NCBI GenBank assembly: GCA_937142855.1
Contig: CAKZQZ010000110.1
Span: 1-47,572 of the forward strand
Direction: 5' to 3'
DNA length: 47,572 bases
Origin: an uncultured Alphaproteobacteria bacterium
GTDB lineage: Bacteria; Pseudomonadota; Alphaproteobacteria; Puniceispirillales; Marisalimonadaceae
Shown here: positions 18,592-27,492 of the stretch, in pieces
Position numbering within the stretch: position 1 is the stretch's first letter
Layout: every line of letters begins with the position of its first letter
Translations under genes and position numbers: made by a program
The notes under the pieces: model-generated
Database searches by the model: none
What the model was told of the DNA's origin: nothing
Seen by the model: the letters and a program-made list of their open reading frames with translations, nothing else

Positions 18592-19326
18592 TTAATCTTC
18601 TAAAATAGCTGGTTCTAAATAAGAATAATAAAAATCAATTTTGTTATCAAATTTTCTAGATAATTCTTGGGCCTCTTTTTCACTTTCTGCACAAAAAATT
18701 GAACTTAGTCTATAATTTCCAAGTCTATAAAAAAGCCTTAAAATATCTACTTGTGAAGTTCCTACATACCAAGATTTCAATATCCAACCTATAAAAAATA
18801 ACCATGGAGAAATCATAAAAAGAAAAAAATAAAATAACATAGTGATAGAAAATAATGTCCACAACCGATTTTGAATCATCCAAAGTGGTGGTGCTAGACT
18901 AGCAAGTATTGTTGGTGATGTATTAAGTAAAATTGCTATTGATTCAGGTTTTTTAAATAATTCATATTGATGATAAAGTACATCTGATTTAAAAAAATCA
19001 TTTAGTTTAAAGTTATTGAGTTCAGGCACTTTATCATATTCGACTTGTTCACAAATCACTCCTAAAGAACCTTCAACAAACGTATTAAAGAAAACCCCTT
19101 CTCTGCATAAAGTGAGTACTTTTCTTTCCTTTATTTCTTTTAATTCCTTAGACAAATCTTCATAAGATTGATGAACTTCTTTTCCATCTAATGCAATTAT
19201 TATATCGCCTTCTTTTAGCTTCATTAAAAAAGCATTCGATGAAGTTCTAATTGATTTTATTTGTAAAAAATTTTTTTGGTCAGTAGCTTGGTCAGAAAGA
19301 TTTTCATCATCCATTTTTTTATCCAT
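18592..19326 (-). CDS. PDZ-domain membrane protein, end of flagellar operon
   Basis: I do not recognise a named gene. Residues about 18-75 look like a PDZ peptide-binding domain (LKEGDIIIALDGKEVHQSYEDL is interrupted only by typical residues; it has the GD-I-ldG-KEV pattern). A middle region of about 60 residues follows, then two hydrophobic segments (about 145-160 and 165-195) with PPLWMIQNRLW between. That arrangement resembles DUF2628-type membrane proteins. The start is uncertain between two nearby ATGs (19326 or 19314). It is the last gene of the minus-strand flagellar run, 13 bases after the coiled-coil gene, so a role in flagellar assembly or placement is an inference from position. 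Confidence 0.6.
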   Translation of the reverse strand: MDKKMDDENLSDQATDQKNFLQIKSIRTSSNAFLMKLKEGDIIIALDGKEVHQSYEDLSKELKEIKERKVLTLCREGVFFNTFVEGSLGVICEQVEYDKVPELNNFKLNDFFKSDVLYHQYELFKKPESIAILLNTSPTILASLAPPLWMIQNRLWTLFSITMLFYFFLFMISPWLFFIGWILKSWYVGTSQVDILRLFYRLGNYRLSSIFCAESEKEAQELSRKFDNKIDFYYSYLEPAILED

Positions 19327-19339
19327 AAATTAATATTTA

Positions 19340-20053
19340 TTAAGGATATTTAATCCTGCTTGTTTTATCTGCAATTTTTCCTAAAACACTATTATTCTGC
19401 TTTACAAGTTTTGAAATTTGTTGCGCCTGTATTGCTTGATTAGCAACTATTTGTTTATAAATTGCCTTATTACTTATTTGCTGAATTGCTTTAGAAATTG
19501 TCCTACTATTTGATTTGTTTAGTTTTTCTAAATTGGCATTAAGTTTTTTGTTATTGTCAATATTAGCTTGCGTGTTTTTACTTATTTCATCTATCAAAGT
19601 CTTAGTTATTAGTTGTAATTCTCCGACTGTGTTTTCATTTGATTTCTGGACTCTTTTTTCTATTTTATCAAGCGTAATAACTAGTTTTTCATTAATTTCT
19701 AATAAGTCACCTTGTTTTTTAATTGCTGTATCAAGATTTTTTAATGAAGCATTAACGCCATCAACATTTTCTGCAAAAACTACAAGAGCTTCTCTACTAG
19801 TTTCTGTCATATTAGTAAGTTTATTTGAAGACTGCATAAATAAAATTGCACTAAATATAATAACAGCTAAGCCTGACACAATAGAAGATAGAAATACAAC
19901 TGTAGTATACTTATGAATTTGTTTCACTTTAGCCTCCAATAATGCATGAGCTTTTTTAACTTTATTATATTCTGATGTTACATCAGTAGCTGCATCTGCA
20001 GCATCTAAAGCTAGTTTGATGCTTTCTTGAACAGCTTCCATTTTTGTATCCAT
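19340..20053 (-). CDS. Single-pass membrane coiled-coil protein
   Basis: No family is recognised. The first 50 residues are helical and cytoplasmic-looking (Ala/Asp/Lys-rich). One transmembrane segment lies at about 53-74 (VFLSSIVSGLAVIIFSAILF). The remaining about 160 residues are a long predicted coiled coil rich in Lys, Asn, Leu and Ile, ending in QQISKLVKQNNSVLGKIADK. The layout resembles a methyl-accepting or tethering protein without a signalling tip. It lies between the Cys-motif gene and the PDZ gene in the run that starts with flhB. Confidence 0.6.
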   Translation of the reverse strand: MDTKMEAVQESIKLALDAADAATDVTSEYNKVKKAHALLEAKVKQIHKYTTVVFLSSIVSGLAVIIFSAILFMQSSNKLTNMTETSREALVVFAENVDGVNASLKNLDTAIKKQGDLLEINEKLVITLDKIEKRVQKSNENTVGELQLITKTLIDEISKNTQANIDNNKKLNANLEKLNKSNSRTISKAIQQISNKAIYKQIVANQAIQAQQISKLVKQNNSVLGKIADKTSRIKYP

Positions 20054-20090
20054 TTTTAAACCTTACAAATATTAAAAATTTACAGACAAA

Positions 20091-20282
20091 TTAATTAGAA
20101 ATTTTCTCAGTTCTATATGCACATTCTATACCAGTTGTGCTAAATACTTCTCTTGCTGGTAAAAATTTTGAAATAAAACCAAATTTTTTACAGCCCCAGG
20201 GTCTTTCTTTTTTGTAAGTAACAAAGAAATATAAACACCCGTTACATGTTACTATTTTTTTATTATTTTTTTTTATATTCAT
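20091..20282 (-). CDS. Small cysteine-motif protein (63 aa)
   Basis: This is a basic 63-residue protein with a CNGCLYFFVTY motif, then a GCKKFGFISKFLP block and a last Cys in GIECAYR. Four cysteines (CxxC, GC, EC) could bind a metal. I recall a conserved family of short proteins with the same C-x2-C-Y-F-x-V-T, P-x-GC-x3-FGF and TG-x2-C layout in several Gram-negative phyla, but no assigned function. It lies in the flhB operon downstream of the 76-aa membrane protein. Confidence 0.6.
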   Translation of the reverse strand: MNIKKNNKKIVTCNGCLYFFVTYKKERPWGCKKFGFISKFLPAREVFSTTGIECAYRTEKISN

Positions 20283-20290
20283 AATTTAAA

Positions 20291-20521
20291 CTATTTTTTA
20301 TTTTTATTTATAAAATCAATTAACCCATAAATTAATTCAGCTATTTTAAACCTGAAACCTCCAAGAATTGCTGTAAAACCAAAAAACCAATATAAATATG
20401 CATTTAATAAATCACCTTGCTCCTTAAGAGAACTGGCCTCAAAGTGGCATAACAAGGCTGACCAGAAAAACATGGCAGTTATAACTATTTGACCAAATGA
20501 TTTTTTTCTTCTTACACTCAT
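20291..20521 (-). CDS. Small two-helix membrane protein (76 aa)
   Basis: An unrecognised small protein with a basic N-terminus (MSVRRKKSFG), a hydrophobic segment at about 9-27, a second at about 42-60 and a lysine-rich end. Its start overlaps the flhB stop by four bases (ATGA), so it is translationally coupled to flhB. The coupling suggests a role next to the flagellar export gate; nothing in the sequence proves it. Confidence 0.6.
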   Translation of the reverse strand: MSVRRKKSFGQIVITAMFFWSALLCHFEASSLKEQGDLLNAYLYWFFGFTAILGGFRFKIAELIYGLIDFINKNKK

Positions 20522-21675
20522 TCTTGATCCTTATTTAATTTTTTTCCATATTCATCAAATGCCATTTCCTCTGGTATTTCAAAATCAGGATAATCAGTTT
20601 CTTCACCTCTTTCAATTTTAAAGATATAGGCTAATACAGAAGCCACAGCTGAATATAAGTTTTCTGATATTTCTTTACCTATTTCACCAGTAAAATATAG
20701 CGCTCTAGCCAATAAAGGGCTTTGGAAAACGGTTATTTTATTATCATCAGCTAATTTAATAATTTTTTCAGCTATCATTCCCCTACCCATGGCAAGAATT
20801 ACTGGAGCTCCACTTTCACCTACTTCATATTTAATAGCTACAGCAAAATGAGTTGGATTAGTGATTATAGCTGAGGCATCCTGAACATTATCAAGGGCTG
20901 CAGTTTGTGTGGCGGCCCTATTAGAAATTTCGTTTTGTAACTTCCTAATTTTTTGTTTAACCTCTGGGGAACCGTCACTGTCTTTATGCTCGTCCTTTAC
21001 CTCTTTAATTGTCATTTTTAGTTTTTCTATATGCGTATATTTTTGCCAAATAAAATCAAAAATAGCTATAAAACCAAGGGCTATTAATAATGAAATTGTC
21101 AATTGTGGAAAATTATCTAAAAGATTTGATAGTGCGGTATACAGATTTCTTTCAGACAGATATATTATATCTTTAATATTTAAGTATATAACGCCAAAAG
21201 TAATCCCTCCTAAAAGACCTACTTTGAATAAGGATTTAATTAATTCAACCAAACCTTTTGATGAAAAAATTCTTTTTAGCCCAGATAATAAATTAATTCT
21301 ATTAGACTTAAAATAAAAACCTTTAGGAGCAAAATTTATTCCTCCCATTGCCATTTGAGTTATTAATATAGTGATTATCAATGGAACACCGACTATCAAA
21401 GTTATATAAATGACATACTTTATCATTTTTCCTAAACCCGAATAGGGTGAAACATTTATTATATAATTCAAATCAAATAAGAAAAAATTTTTCCATATTG
21501 CTAAAAATTCTTGAGCAAAAAAAGGAATAGAAGTGAGTACCATCAGTCCCATAATCAATGTTGTAAATACAAACATTTCTTTTGATGTTAAAACTTGACC
21601 ATCTTCTGCTGCTTTATCTAATTTCCGTTGGGATGGTTCTTCGGTTTTATCCTGTGAATTATCTTCTTCAGCCAT
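20518..21675 (-). CDS. flhB: Flagellar export protein FlhB
   Basis: FlhB controls the switch of export specificity from rod/hook to filament substrates. The N-terminal EEDNSQDKTEEPSQRKLDKA signature precedes four membrane segments. The cytoplasmic domain carries the autocleavage site NPTH (about 271-274, in ITNPTHFAVAIKYE). At 385 aa it is normal. It follows fliR by three bases, the common fliR-flhB order. Confidence 0.96.
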   Translation of the reverse strand: MAEEDNSQDKTEEPSQRKLDKAAEDGQVLTSKEMFVFTTLIMGLMVLTSIPFFAQEFLAIWKNFFLFDLNYIINVSPYSGLGKMIKYVIYITLIVGVPLIITILITQMAMGGINFAPKGFYFKSNRINLLSGLKRIFSSKGLVELIKSLFKVGLLGGITFGVIYLNIKDIIYLSERNLYTALSNLLDNFPQLTISLLIALGFIAIFDFIWQKYTHIEKLKMTIKEVKDEHKDSDGSPEVKQKIRKLQNEISNRAATQTAALDNVQDASAIITNPTHFAVAIKYEVGESGAPVILAMGRGMIAEKIIKLADDNKITVFQSPLLARALYFTGEIGKEISENLYSAVASVLAYIFKIERGEETDYPDFEIPEEMAFDEYGKKLNKDQE

Positions 21676-21678
21676 TTT

Positions 21679-22491
21679 TTAATTTCTCTTTTGATATGAT
21701 TGAAGTACTTCTTCTATTAAGTTTATTCCTGTACCCGTTAAATCTGAAAATGCATCTGAAATAGGTCCTACCCCAGCATATAAAAAAACAAAAACTGCAA
21801 TTAGTGCTATTGGAAAACCAAATGAAAAAAGGTTTAAAGATGGAGCAGATCTAGTAATCACGCCAATTGACGCTTGTATTAATAATAAACCACCCACAAC
21901 CGGCAAGCTAATAAGCGCTGCTAGATAAAGCATATCTCCAAAAGTATCTATAGCTATATTACTTGCTTGGAAAAAATTAATACTTAATCCAATGGGTAAA
22001 TATACATAACTTTCTAATAACATTTTGATTATGAACAAATGACCATCTAGAGATAAAAAACATGAAATTAAAAACAATATTAACACAGTACTTAAAACAA
22101 GTGTCTGTCCTCCAGATTGAGGATCAATCATACTTGACATAGATAATCCTGCAGTAGAAGCAATTTTTTCTCCTGCTACTGCTGCTGCTGAAAATATGAT
22201 AGTTAAGATAAGTCCAACTGATAAACCAATTCCTATTTCTGATAATATTATTATAAATAAATTAAAACCTGGAATGGTTTGTAAATCAGGAACTTTGATT
22301 ACTGGGAATAAAAAAGCAGTAAGACTAATACCAGCTACAATTCTTACCTGTAAGGGAATACCGCCTAACGAAAAAAACGGGGCGCTAATTAAAAATGAGG
22401 AAATCCTTAAAGATGCAATAAAAAAAATTACTAGATACTGATATAAATTGAATAAGTCAATTCCTGGTAAACTTAAAGCTGTAGAACTCAT
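21679..22491 (-). CDS. fliR: Flagellar export protein FliR
   Basis: FliR is an export-gate subunit in the MS ring; it forms the core complex with FliP and FliQ. It is 270 aa and highly hydrophobic, with about six membrane segments. The family signatures ASLRISSFLISAPFFS (N-terminal) and SLPVVGGLLLIQASIGVITRSAP are visible. It lies 17 bases after fliQ. Confidence 0.93.
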   Translation of the reverse strand: MSSTALSLPGIDLFNLYQYLVIFFIASLRISSFLISAPFFSLGGIPLQVRIVAGISLTAFLFPVIKVPDLQTIPGFNLFIIILSEIGIGLSVGLILTIIFSAAAVAGEKIASTAGLSMSSMIDPQSGGQTLVLSTVLILFLISCFLSLDGHLFIIKMLLESYVYLPIGLSINFFQASNIAIDTFGDMLYLAALISLPVVGGLLLIQASIGVITRSAPSLNLFSFGFPIALIAVFVFLYAGVGPISDAFSDLTGTGINLIEEVLQSYQKRN

Positions 22492-22508
22492 AATGTAAAC
22501 TTTCCAAC

Positions 22509-22781
22509 TTAGTTTTGTCCAACGCCAGCGACCTGATCAAAAATGAAATTAAAATACTCTACTAGGCCCATCATAAAAAAATTACCTAATAATCCAATTC
22601 CCAACATGACAACTATAACTTTAGGAACAAAGCTAAGTGTCATCTCGTTAATAGAAGTTGCTGCTTGAATTATTCCAATAAAAAGACCAATGCCTAGTGC
22701 AAGAATAAGGATTGGTCCAGACACAAGTAAGACTTGATAAAAGGCCATACTTAACATGCTTATATTCTCATCAAAGCTCAT
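22509..22781 (-). CDS. fliQ: Flagellar export protein FliQ
   Basis: FliQ is the 90-aa two-helix subunit of the FliPQR export gate. The two membrane segments (about 14-38 and 50-72) and the signature ATSINEMTLSFVPKV between them are typical. It sits between fliP and fliR. Confidence 0.95.
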   Translation of the reverse strand: MSFDENISMLSMAFYQVLLVSGPILILALGIGLFIGIIQAATSINEMTLSFVPKVIVVMLGIGLLGNFFMMGLVEYFNFIFDQVAGVGQN

Positions 22782-22786
22782 AATAT

Positions 22787-23629
22787 TTATCCTGCTGCAA
22801 ATGTACTAACTAAAGAGCCAACCGTCATACTCCAACCATCTACTAAAACAAAAAGTAAAAGTTTAAAAGGAAGTGCAACTAACATTGGAGATAACATCAT
22901 CATTCCTAATGACATTAATATAGATGAAATAACCATATCAATTACGAGAAATGGCAAGAATAGCAAAAAACCTATTTGAAAAGCTGTCTTAAGTTCACTG
23001 GTCATAAAAGCCGGCAAAGCAATTCTGAATGGTATGTCAGAAACTTTATCAAACTTTTCTAAACCAGCTAATTCGGAAAACATAACTAGGTCGCTCTTCC
23101 TGGTATTTTTAACCATGAAGCTTTTCATTTCAGCACTAGCAGTTTCAAGGGCTTTGTCAGCAGGCAAAGTTTTATCCATGTAAGGAGCTGCTGCGTTATC
23201 ATATACTTTGTTAAATGTTGGTGCCATTATGAAAAATGTAAGGAATAAAGATATAGCTATTAGAACTTGGTTAGGTGGTGTTTGTTGAGTTCCTAGTGCT
23301 TGACGTAGAATTGACATCACTATTATAATTCTTGTAAAGCTTGTCATCCCAAGAACTAAAGATGGTAAAACAGTCAAAGCGGTCATCAACAATAAAATTT
23401 GTAAAGGAAATGAGTATTCAGTTGTATTCCCATTAGTTGATACATTTAATGCTGGGAAACCTGATGTAAATGTTTCACCAAAAGCATTTGTAGACATACC
23501 AGTTATTAATAAAATAGCTGCTGAAAAAGAAATAAGTTTCATAAAATTTTTTAATTTATCCATAGATTGAAATCTATTTTTAATAAAAAAAAATCTCTTC
23601 TCTGGCTGTGGGCAAATTGCTTTACGCAT
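22787..23629 (-). CDS. fliP: Flagellar export protein FliP
   Basis: FliP forms the pentameric core of the export gate. The conserved LPSLVLGMTSFTRIIIVMSILR and GTQQTPPNQVLIAISLFLTFFIM regions and the C-terminal LPFLVIDMVISSILMSLGMMMLSP block are complete (motifs quoted in part). A good Shine-Dalgarno (AGGGA) supports the ATG at 23629, which overlaps fliO by eight bases. It gives a 22-residue basic extension before the signal peptide at MDKLKNFMKLISFS. The alternative ATG at 23563 lacks a Shine-Dalgarno. Confidence 0.95.
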   Translation of the reverse strand: MRKAICPQPEKRFFFIKNRFQSMDKLKNFMKLISFSAAILLITGMSTNAFGETFTSGFPALNVSTNGNTTEYSFPLQILLLMTALTVLPSLVLGMTSFTRIIIVMSILRQALGTQQTPPNQVLIAISLFLTFFIMAPTFNKVYDNAAAPYMDKTLPADKALETASAEMKSFMVKNTRKSDLVMFSELAGLEKFDKVSDIPFRIALPAFMTSELKTAFQIGFLLFLPFLVIDMVISSILMSLGMMMLSPMLVALPFKLLLFVLVDGWSMTVGSLVSTFAAG

Positions 23630-24053
23630 CTCTATTTCCCTTTTTATGAGCTGTTAATAAATCAGAAATATTTACATGTTGAAGAGGTTTTTTGTCTTCA
23701 GTTTTATGTATGATTTTTTTTTCAGAAGAACTGTTATTATTTATAGAAAGTTTTTCTATTTTATTTTTTTGGAATTGAGGCTCAACATCTTTCAAGCTAT
23801 TAATTTGTGTTAACGAGCCTCTTCCAGATTTATGACCCACAAAGAAAAAATTTTCATTACCAACTTTAAGTATATAGGCTAAATAGCCGTCTCTAAGAGG
23901 TAATTGATTAATAACTTCGAGATTATTTTGATTTTTAATTATTCTTTTTAGTGGTCCACTTTTTTTCTTAATGATAAAGGCAACAATACCTAATACCAGC
24001 AAAAATAAGATTGTTACTATAGCTGTGCTAAAATCTGGGACTGTTTGTGACAT
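23622..24053 (-). CDS. fliO: Flagellar protein FliO
   Basis: FliO assists assembly of the FliP ring. The protein is 143 aa with one N-terminal membrane segment (about 9-27, TAIVTILFLLVLGIVAFII) and a small cytoplasmic domain (LPLRDGYLAYILKVGNENFFFVGHKSG) matching the family's weak pattern. It is the first gene of fliOPQR-flhB, behind a clear sigma-54 promoter at 24083-24099 and an AAGGAAG Shine-Dalgarno. Confidence 0.85.
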   Translation of the reverse strand: MSQTVPDFSTAIVTILFLLVLGIVAFIIKKKSGPLKRIIKNQNNLEVINQLPLRDGYLAYILKVGNENFFFVGHKSGRGSLTQINSLKDVEPQFQKNKIEKLSINNNSSSEKKIIHKTEDKKPLQHVNISDLLTAHKKGNRDA

Positions 24054-24082
24054 AATTACTTCCTTTGTGATTAGACAAAAGA

Positions 24083-24099
24083 AGCAAGAATGATGCCAA
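24083..24099 (-). promoter_or_regulatory. Sigma-54 promoter for fliOPQR-flhB
   Basis: On the minus strand the sequence reads TTGGCATCATTCTTGCT, with GG and GC at the exact -24/-12 spacing of the consensus YTGGCACGRNNNTTGCW. Transcription would start near 24072, giving an 18-base leader before fliO. This makes fliO-flhB an independent sigma-54 unit. Confidence 0.85.
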
Positions 24100-24151
24100 T
24101 TATTTCAGCACTTAAACTGTTGATTTAACTATGTTTTATTAATTTTAAAAC

Positions 24152-24165
24152 GTCAATTTTTTGAA
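24152..24165. promoter_or_regulatory. Possible FleQ-type box upstream of fliO promoter
   Basis: The sequence GTCAATTTTTTGAA keeps GTCA and three of four bases of the TGAC arm at the 14-base spacing of the FleQ operator. It lies about 53 bases upstream of the -24 element. In AT-rich DNA such a match can arise by chance. Confidence 0.3.
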
Positions 24166-24166
24166 A

Positions 24167-24481
24167 TTATAATTTTTGAACACGGTTCTCTGGGTTGGTT
24201 ACTTCTGTAAAACGAATACCAAACCTCTCACCAACCATTACAACCTCACCTTTGGCTATTTTTACGCCATTTGCTAAAATGTCAAGTGGGTCTCCTGCTA
24301 GCCTTTCTAATTCAACAACAGACCCTTCATTAAGTCTTAAAAGATCTCTGATCTTTAATTCTGTTGAGCCTACCTCAACCGTAAGTTTTACTTCAATATT
24401 TTCAAGAACTTTAAGGTTATCAATCCCAGAATTATTTGTGTTATTCTCATCACTTGAAGGCTTAGTTTCATTTTCTGCCAT
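24167..24481 (-). CDS. fliN: Flagellar motor switch protein FliN
   Basis: FliN forms most of the lower C-ring and, with FliM and FliG, sets rotation direction and docks the export ATPase complex. Residues about 25-104 are the SpoA domain with VKLTVEVGSTELKIRDLLRL and GDPLDILANGVKIAKGEVV (the LDILANG motif is diagnostic). The short acidic Asn-rich N-terminus is typical. A good GGAG Shine-Dalgarno precedes the ATG. fliM lies 18 bases upstream. Confidence 0.96.
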   Translation of the reverse strand: MAENETKPSSDENNTNNSGIDNLKVLENIEVKLTVEVGSTELKIRDLLRLNEGSVVELERLAGDPLDILANGVKIAKGEVVMVGERFGIRFTEVTNPENRVQKL

Positions 24482-24499
24482 TAAATTCTCCTAATTATA

Positions 24500-25468
24500 T
24501 CAAACTTTATTTTTTAAACTAACTGCTACTTGACCATTTGTTTCACCTATATCTGCTTTAAATAAAAGCTTATCATCAACAAAGAAGTCAATGCCATCAA
24601 CTGGAGGCAAATTAACAACATCACCTGGCTTATATTTAAGTAAGTTTGATAACGGTACGGATGGCTCACTCAATATAGCAGAAATAGGAAGAGGTACATT
24701 TAAAACTGATTTTTCTAATCTCTCTTTCCAACTTGTATCGTCATCTACCACATCTGATTGAACTCTAGATCTAAGAAGAGAGGCAATTGGCTTTAATGTT
24801 TGTAGAGGATAAATTATATCAAAAGAAGCAGAATCTATATTAGGGAGTTGAACTACAAAAGAACAAATAATTACTGAATCTGAGGCTTCTACTAAAGTAG
24901 CAAATTGTGGATTAATTTCACGAGTTTGATGCTTGATGGTAATAGGCATAAGATCTTTCCAGGCCGCTTGTAAACATTGCCCCATTCCATCTGATACAAT
25001 TTCTATAATTCTATCTTCTGTTGCGGTAAATTCTGCTTTGGTTGTTGGAAAATTTGCTAATTTTCCTCCATAGTAACAGTTAGTTAAAATACTAATAAAG
25101 GAAGGTTCCAAAACAAGTAACATAGACCCTCTTAGCTCATCGATCCTACTAGTTGTTAAACTCATAAAACTGTTTAGGCCTGCACTATATTCATCATATG
25201 TTTTTACTTCTGGTGGAAATGGATTAATTTTTGGCTGAATTCTAATCATTGGTAAAAAAATACTTCTAACCAACCTAGCAAATCTCTCATTTATTAATCT
25301 TAGAGCATAGTAATCACCTAGTAGCTCCAAATTGTCAGAACCAAATGTAAAGTCAGTAACTTCAACATCATTATTTAAACCGGAGTTAGCATCGATTTCA
25401 CCAGACTGGAGACCTTCCATTAATGCTGAAACTTCATCCGAGGATAATTTGCGTGACGTGTTAGACAT
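24500..25468 (-). CDS. fliM: Flagellar motor switch protein FliM
   Basis: FliM links FliG to FliN and receives phospho-CheY. The CheY-binding N-terminal motif appears as LSSDEVSALMEGLQ (about 8-21, consensus LSQDEIDALL). The middle CheC-like domain and C-terminal SpoA domain (about 250-322) follow. At 322 aa it is normal. Retention of the N-terminal motif implies chemotactic control of the motor, though no che genes are in the window. Confidence 0.95.
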   Translation of the reverse strand: MSNTSRKLSSDEVSALMEGLQSGEIDANSGLNNDVEVTDFTFGSDNLELLGDYYALRLINERFARLVRSIFLPMIRIQPKINPFPPEVKTYDEYSAGLNSFMSLTTSRIDELRGSMLLVLEPSFISILTNCYYGGKLANFPTTKAEFTATEDRIIEIVSDGMGQCLQAAWKDLMPITIKHQTREINPQFATLVEASDSVIICSFVVQLPNIDSASFDIIYPLQTLKPIASLLRSRVQSDVVDDDTSWKERLEKSVLNVPLPISAILSEPSVPLSNLLKYKPGDVVNLPPVDGIDFFVDDKLLFKADIGETNGQVAVSLKNKV

Positions 25469-25482
25469 AACTAAGGCCTCGA

Positions 25483-26082
25483 TTATTGAAGGATAAACGC
25501 AGTAAAGTAGACATCTTCAATACCTGGAAATTCTTTTAAAGTCTCCAGTTTTTTATTAAGAACAACCATCAATCTATCAGATAATTTCTTCTTACCGTCA
25601 CTTCCGGAAATGTCTTCTTCTGTAAAATCACTAATGGTTGATAATATCTCAGATCGCAAAGCTAATTGATGCGAGTCAACCACTTCCATTACTTTCTCAT
25701 CATATTGTGTTGATACACCAACACTAACCTGCAAAAATTTTCGGCTTCCTTTCAAGTTTGTTGTGAAGTCTCCAGGGAATTCAAAATATGTGGTTTCATA
25801 AGCATCAACCTCTGGAACCTCTTTAACATTCTTTGTTATTATTCCTTCTTCGCCTTCTTCACCCTCTTTTTTTTCAGCACTTTCTTCTTTTTCTTTTTTT
25901 TCAGTTTCTTTGCCTTCTATTATTTGATTAACTTCAGCAGAAGGGTCAGGCTCAGGTTCTCCACCAAATATGAAATATCCAATACCTAGACCAACAGCAA
26001 TCAGCATAATGCCTGCTACAACAAAAATGATTATTTTAATTAAACCACCTTTTTTTTGTTCTTCTTCAACTTCTTCTGCCAT
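25483..26082 (-). CDS. fliL: Flagellar basal-body protein FliL
   Basis: FliL is a single-pass inner-membrane protein that rings the stators and supports torque. The membrane segment is at about 15-38 (IIIFVVAGIMLIAVGLGIGYF). A Glu/Lys low-complexity linker (about 52-80) precedes the stomatin-like periplasmic domain with ATYFEFPGDF-like and LRSEILSTISDF blocks. The linker makes it longer (199 aa) than many family members (about 155-170). Confidence 0.9.
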   Translation of the reverse strand: MAEEVEEEQKKGGLIKIIIFVVAGIMLIAVGLGIGYFIFGGEPEPDPSAEVNQIIEGKETEKKEKEESAEKKEGEEGEEGIITKNVKEVPEVDAYETTYFEFPGDFTTNLKGSRKFLQVSVGVSTQYDEKVMEVVDSHQLALRSEILSTISDFTEEDISGSDGKKKLSDRLMVVLNKKLETLKEFPGIEDVYFTAFILQ

Positions 26083-26111
26083 GTTTCTTCTCGCTATAGG
26101 GTTGTTATCAA

Positions 26112-27464
26112 TTATGCTATTACATTAATCATATGTCTAGATGAATCATCTTCGCTACCAACTACGTCATTTTTGTCATTTATCTGATTAATTTTTTCAT
26201 CTGGGCCATTTTTCTTATTTTTATGTTGTTCATTGGAGTTTTGACTAAAACTACTTTTAGAGCCAAATGACTGACTTTCGTTTTGCGCAGTAAAATCCAA
26301 ATTCATTCCTTGATCATTAAATAATTTCTGCAAATAATTTTCGTTTTGAGCCAATGCGGACGTCACAAAACTATTTTCAGCTATAATTTTTACAGTATTC
26401 ATTCCATTTTTTTGACTTACTGATACTTTCAACATACCAAGATTTTTAGGTTTTAAATTGAATTCTATTTCTTCGCCACCATTACTCAGAGCGTTTTCAA
26501 TTCTTGAAACTAATTTACTCGTCCAACCTTTTTGAGACAAATCAAGATGATCGAGCAAATTTTCTAAGACTGAGTTATAACCATTATTAGAAAAAGATGA
26601 ATCATTATTATGAGACAAATTTTGACCTAGATTGGATGTTTGATTTGTAATGTTTACATTAAAAGATTGGGTATTATTTAATTTGACGTCATTTTTATTT
26701 TTTTTGATTGTTTCTAGAGCAGAATAATTATGCATTGAAATTGTAGAATTATTTTCAGATATATTAATTTTCTTATCTAAATTCATGTCTTTTAATTGAT
26801 CAAATTGCGATGTTTTTGATTTCAGTGGTTGATAAATTTTATTTGGATAATTGTTTTTTCTAATTTTTTTAACAAAAGTGTTTTTATTATCTAAAATCTT
26901 TGTTTCATTAACCTCATGAGATTGACTTAACTCAACGTTTGATTTTGTATATTTTGATATGTCCTCAACAACTATATTTTTATCGATAGACTGACTATGG
27001 TTTATTTTTTTTGGAGCAGCTAAATTATTAGATGAAATGTTACTAGTTTTTAGTAATTTACTAGTCACAATTTTATTTTTTAATTTGTTATCAGTGTGCT
27101 GTGGCATGTTAATCTGAAAACTTTTTGAATAATTTTTGCCTTGATTTAAAAATTGTAAAATTCTGTCTTTATCTTCTAATTTAATAGAATTATCCAAACT
27201 AATTTGAGTTTTAATTGTTTCAAAATTGATGTGTTTTTTTGTATCCTTTTCTAGGATGGGTATTATATTTGAAATATAATCAACAAATTTGATTTTATCT
27301 TCATTAAAGATAAATTCATCTATATTTTTTTTTACTTTATCGTCTAAAGAACCTTCACCAAAATCAATACTGAATAGTCCACTTAAAATAGAAAGATCAG
27401 CTTCTCCATTTTTAGAGCCAGCTAGTAATTCGAAGTTATTACTAATTTCGTTGGTTATTTTCAT
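26112..27464 (-). CDS. fliK: Flagellar hook-length control protein FliK
   Basis: FliK is the exported ruler that measures the hook and triggers the FlhB substrate switch. The conserved C-terminal domain lies at about 305-395, with EIEFNLKPKNLGMLKVSVSQ containing the diagnostic LxPxxLGxLxV pattern. The first 300 residues are Asn/Ser/Lys-rich and unstructured-looking, as expected of a molecular tape. At 450 aa it fits the family. A sigma-54 promoter precedes it. Confidence 0.88.
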   Translation of the reverse strand: MKITNEISNNFELLAGSKNGEADLSILSGLFSIDFGEGSLDDKVKKNIDEFIFNEDKIKFVDYISNIIPILEKDTKKHINFETIKTQISLDNSIKLEDKDRILQFLNQGKNYSKSFQINMPQHTDNKLKNKIVTSKLLKTSNISSNNLAAPKKINHSQSIDKNIVVEDISKYTKSNVELSQSHEVNETKILDNKNTFVKKIRKNNYPNKIYQPLKSKTSQFDQLKDMNLDKKINISENNSTISMHNYSALETIKKNKNDVKLNNTQSFNVNITNQTSNLGQNLSHNNDSSFSNNGYNSVLENLLDHLDLSQKGWTSKLVSRIENALSNGGEEIEFNLKPKNLGMLKVSVSQKNGMNTVKIIAENSFVTSALAQNENYLQKLFNDQGMNLDFTAQNESQSFGSKSSFSQNSNEQHKNKKNGPDEKINQINDKNDVVGSEDDSSRHMINVIA

Positions 27465-27492
27465 AAAAAATTCCGTATTTTTTTTAGATTAA

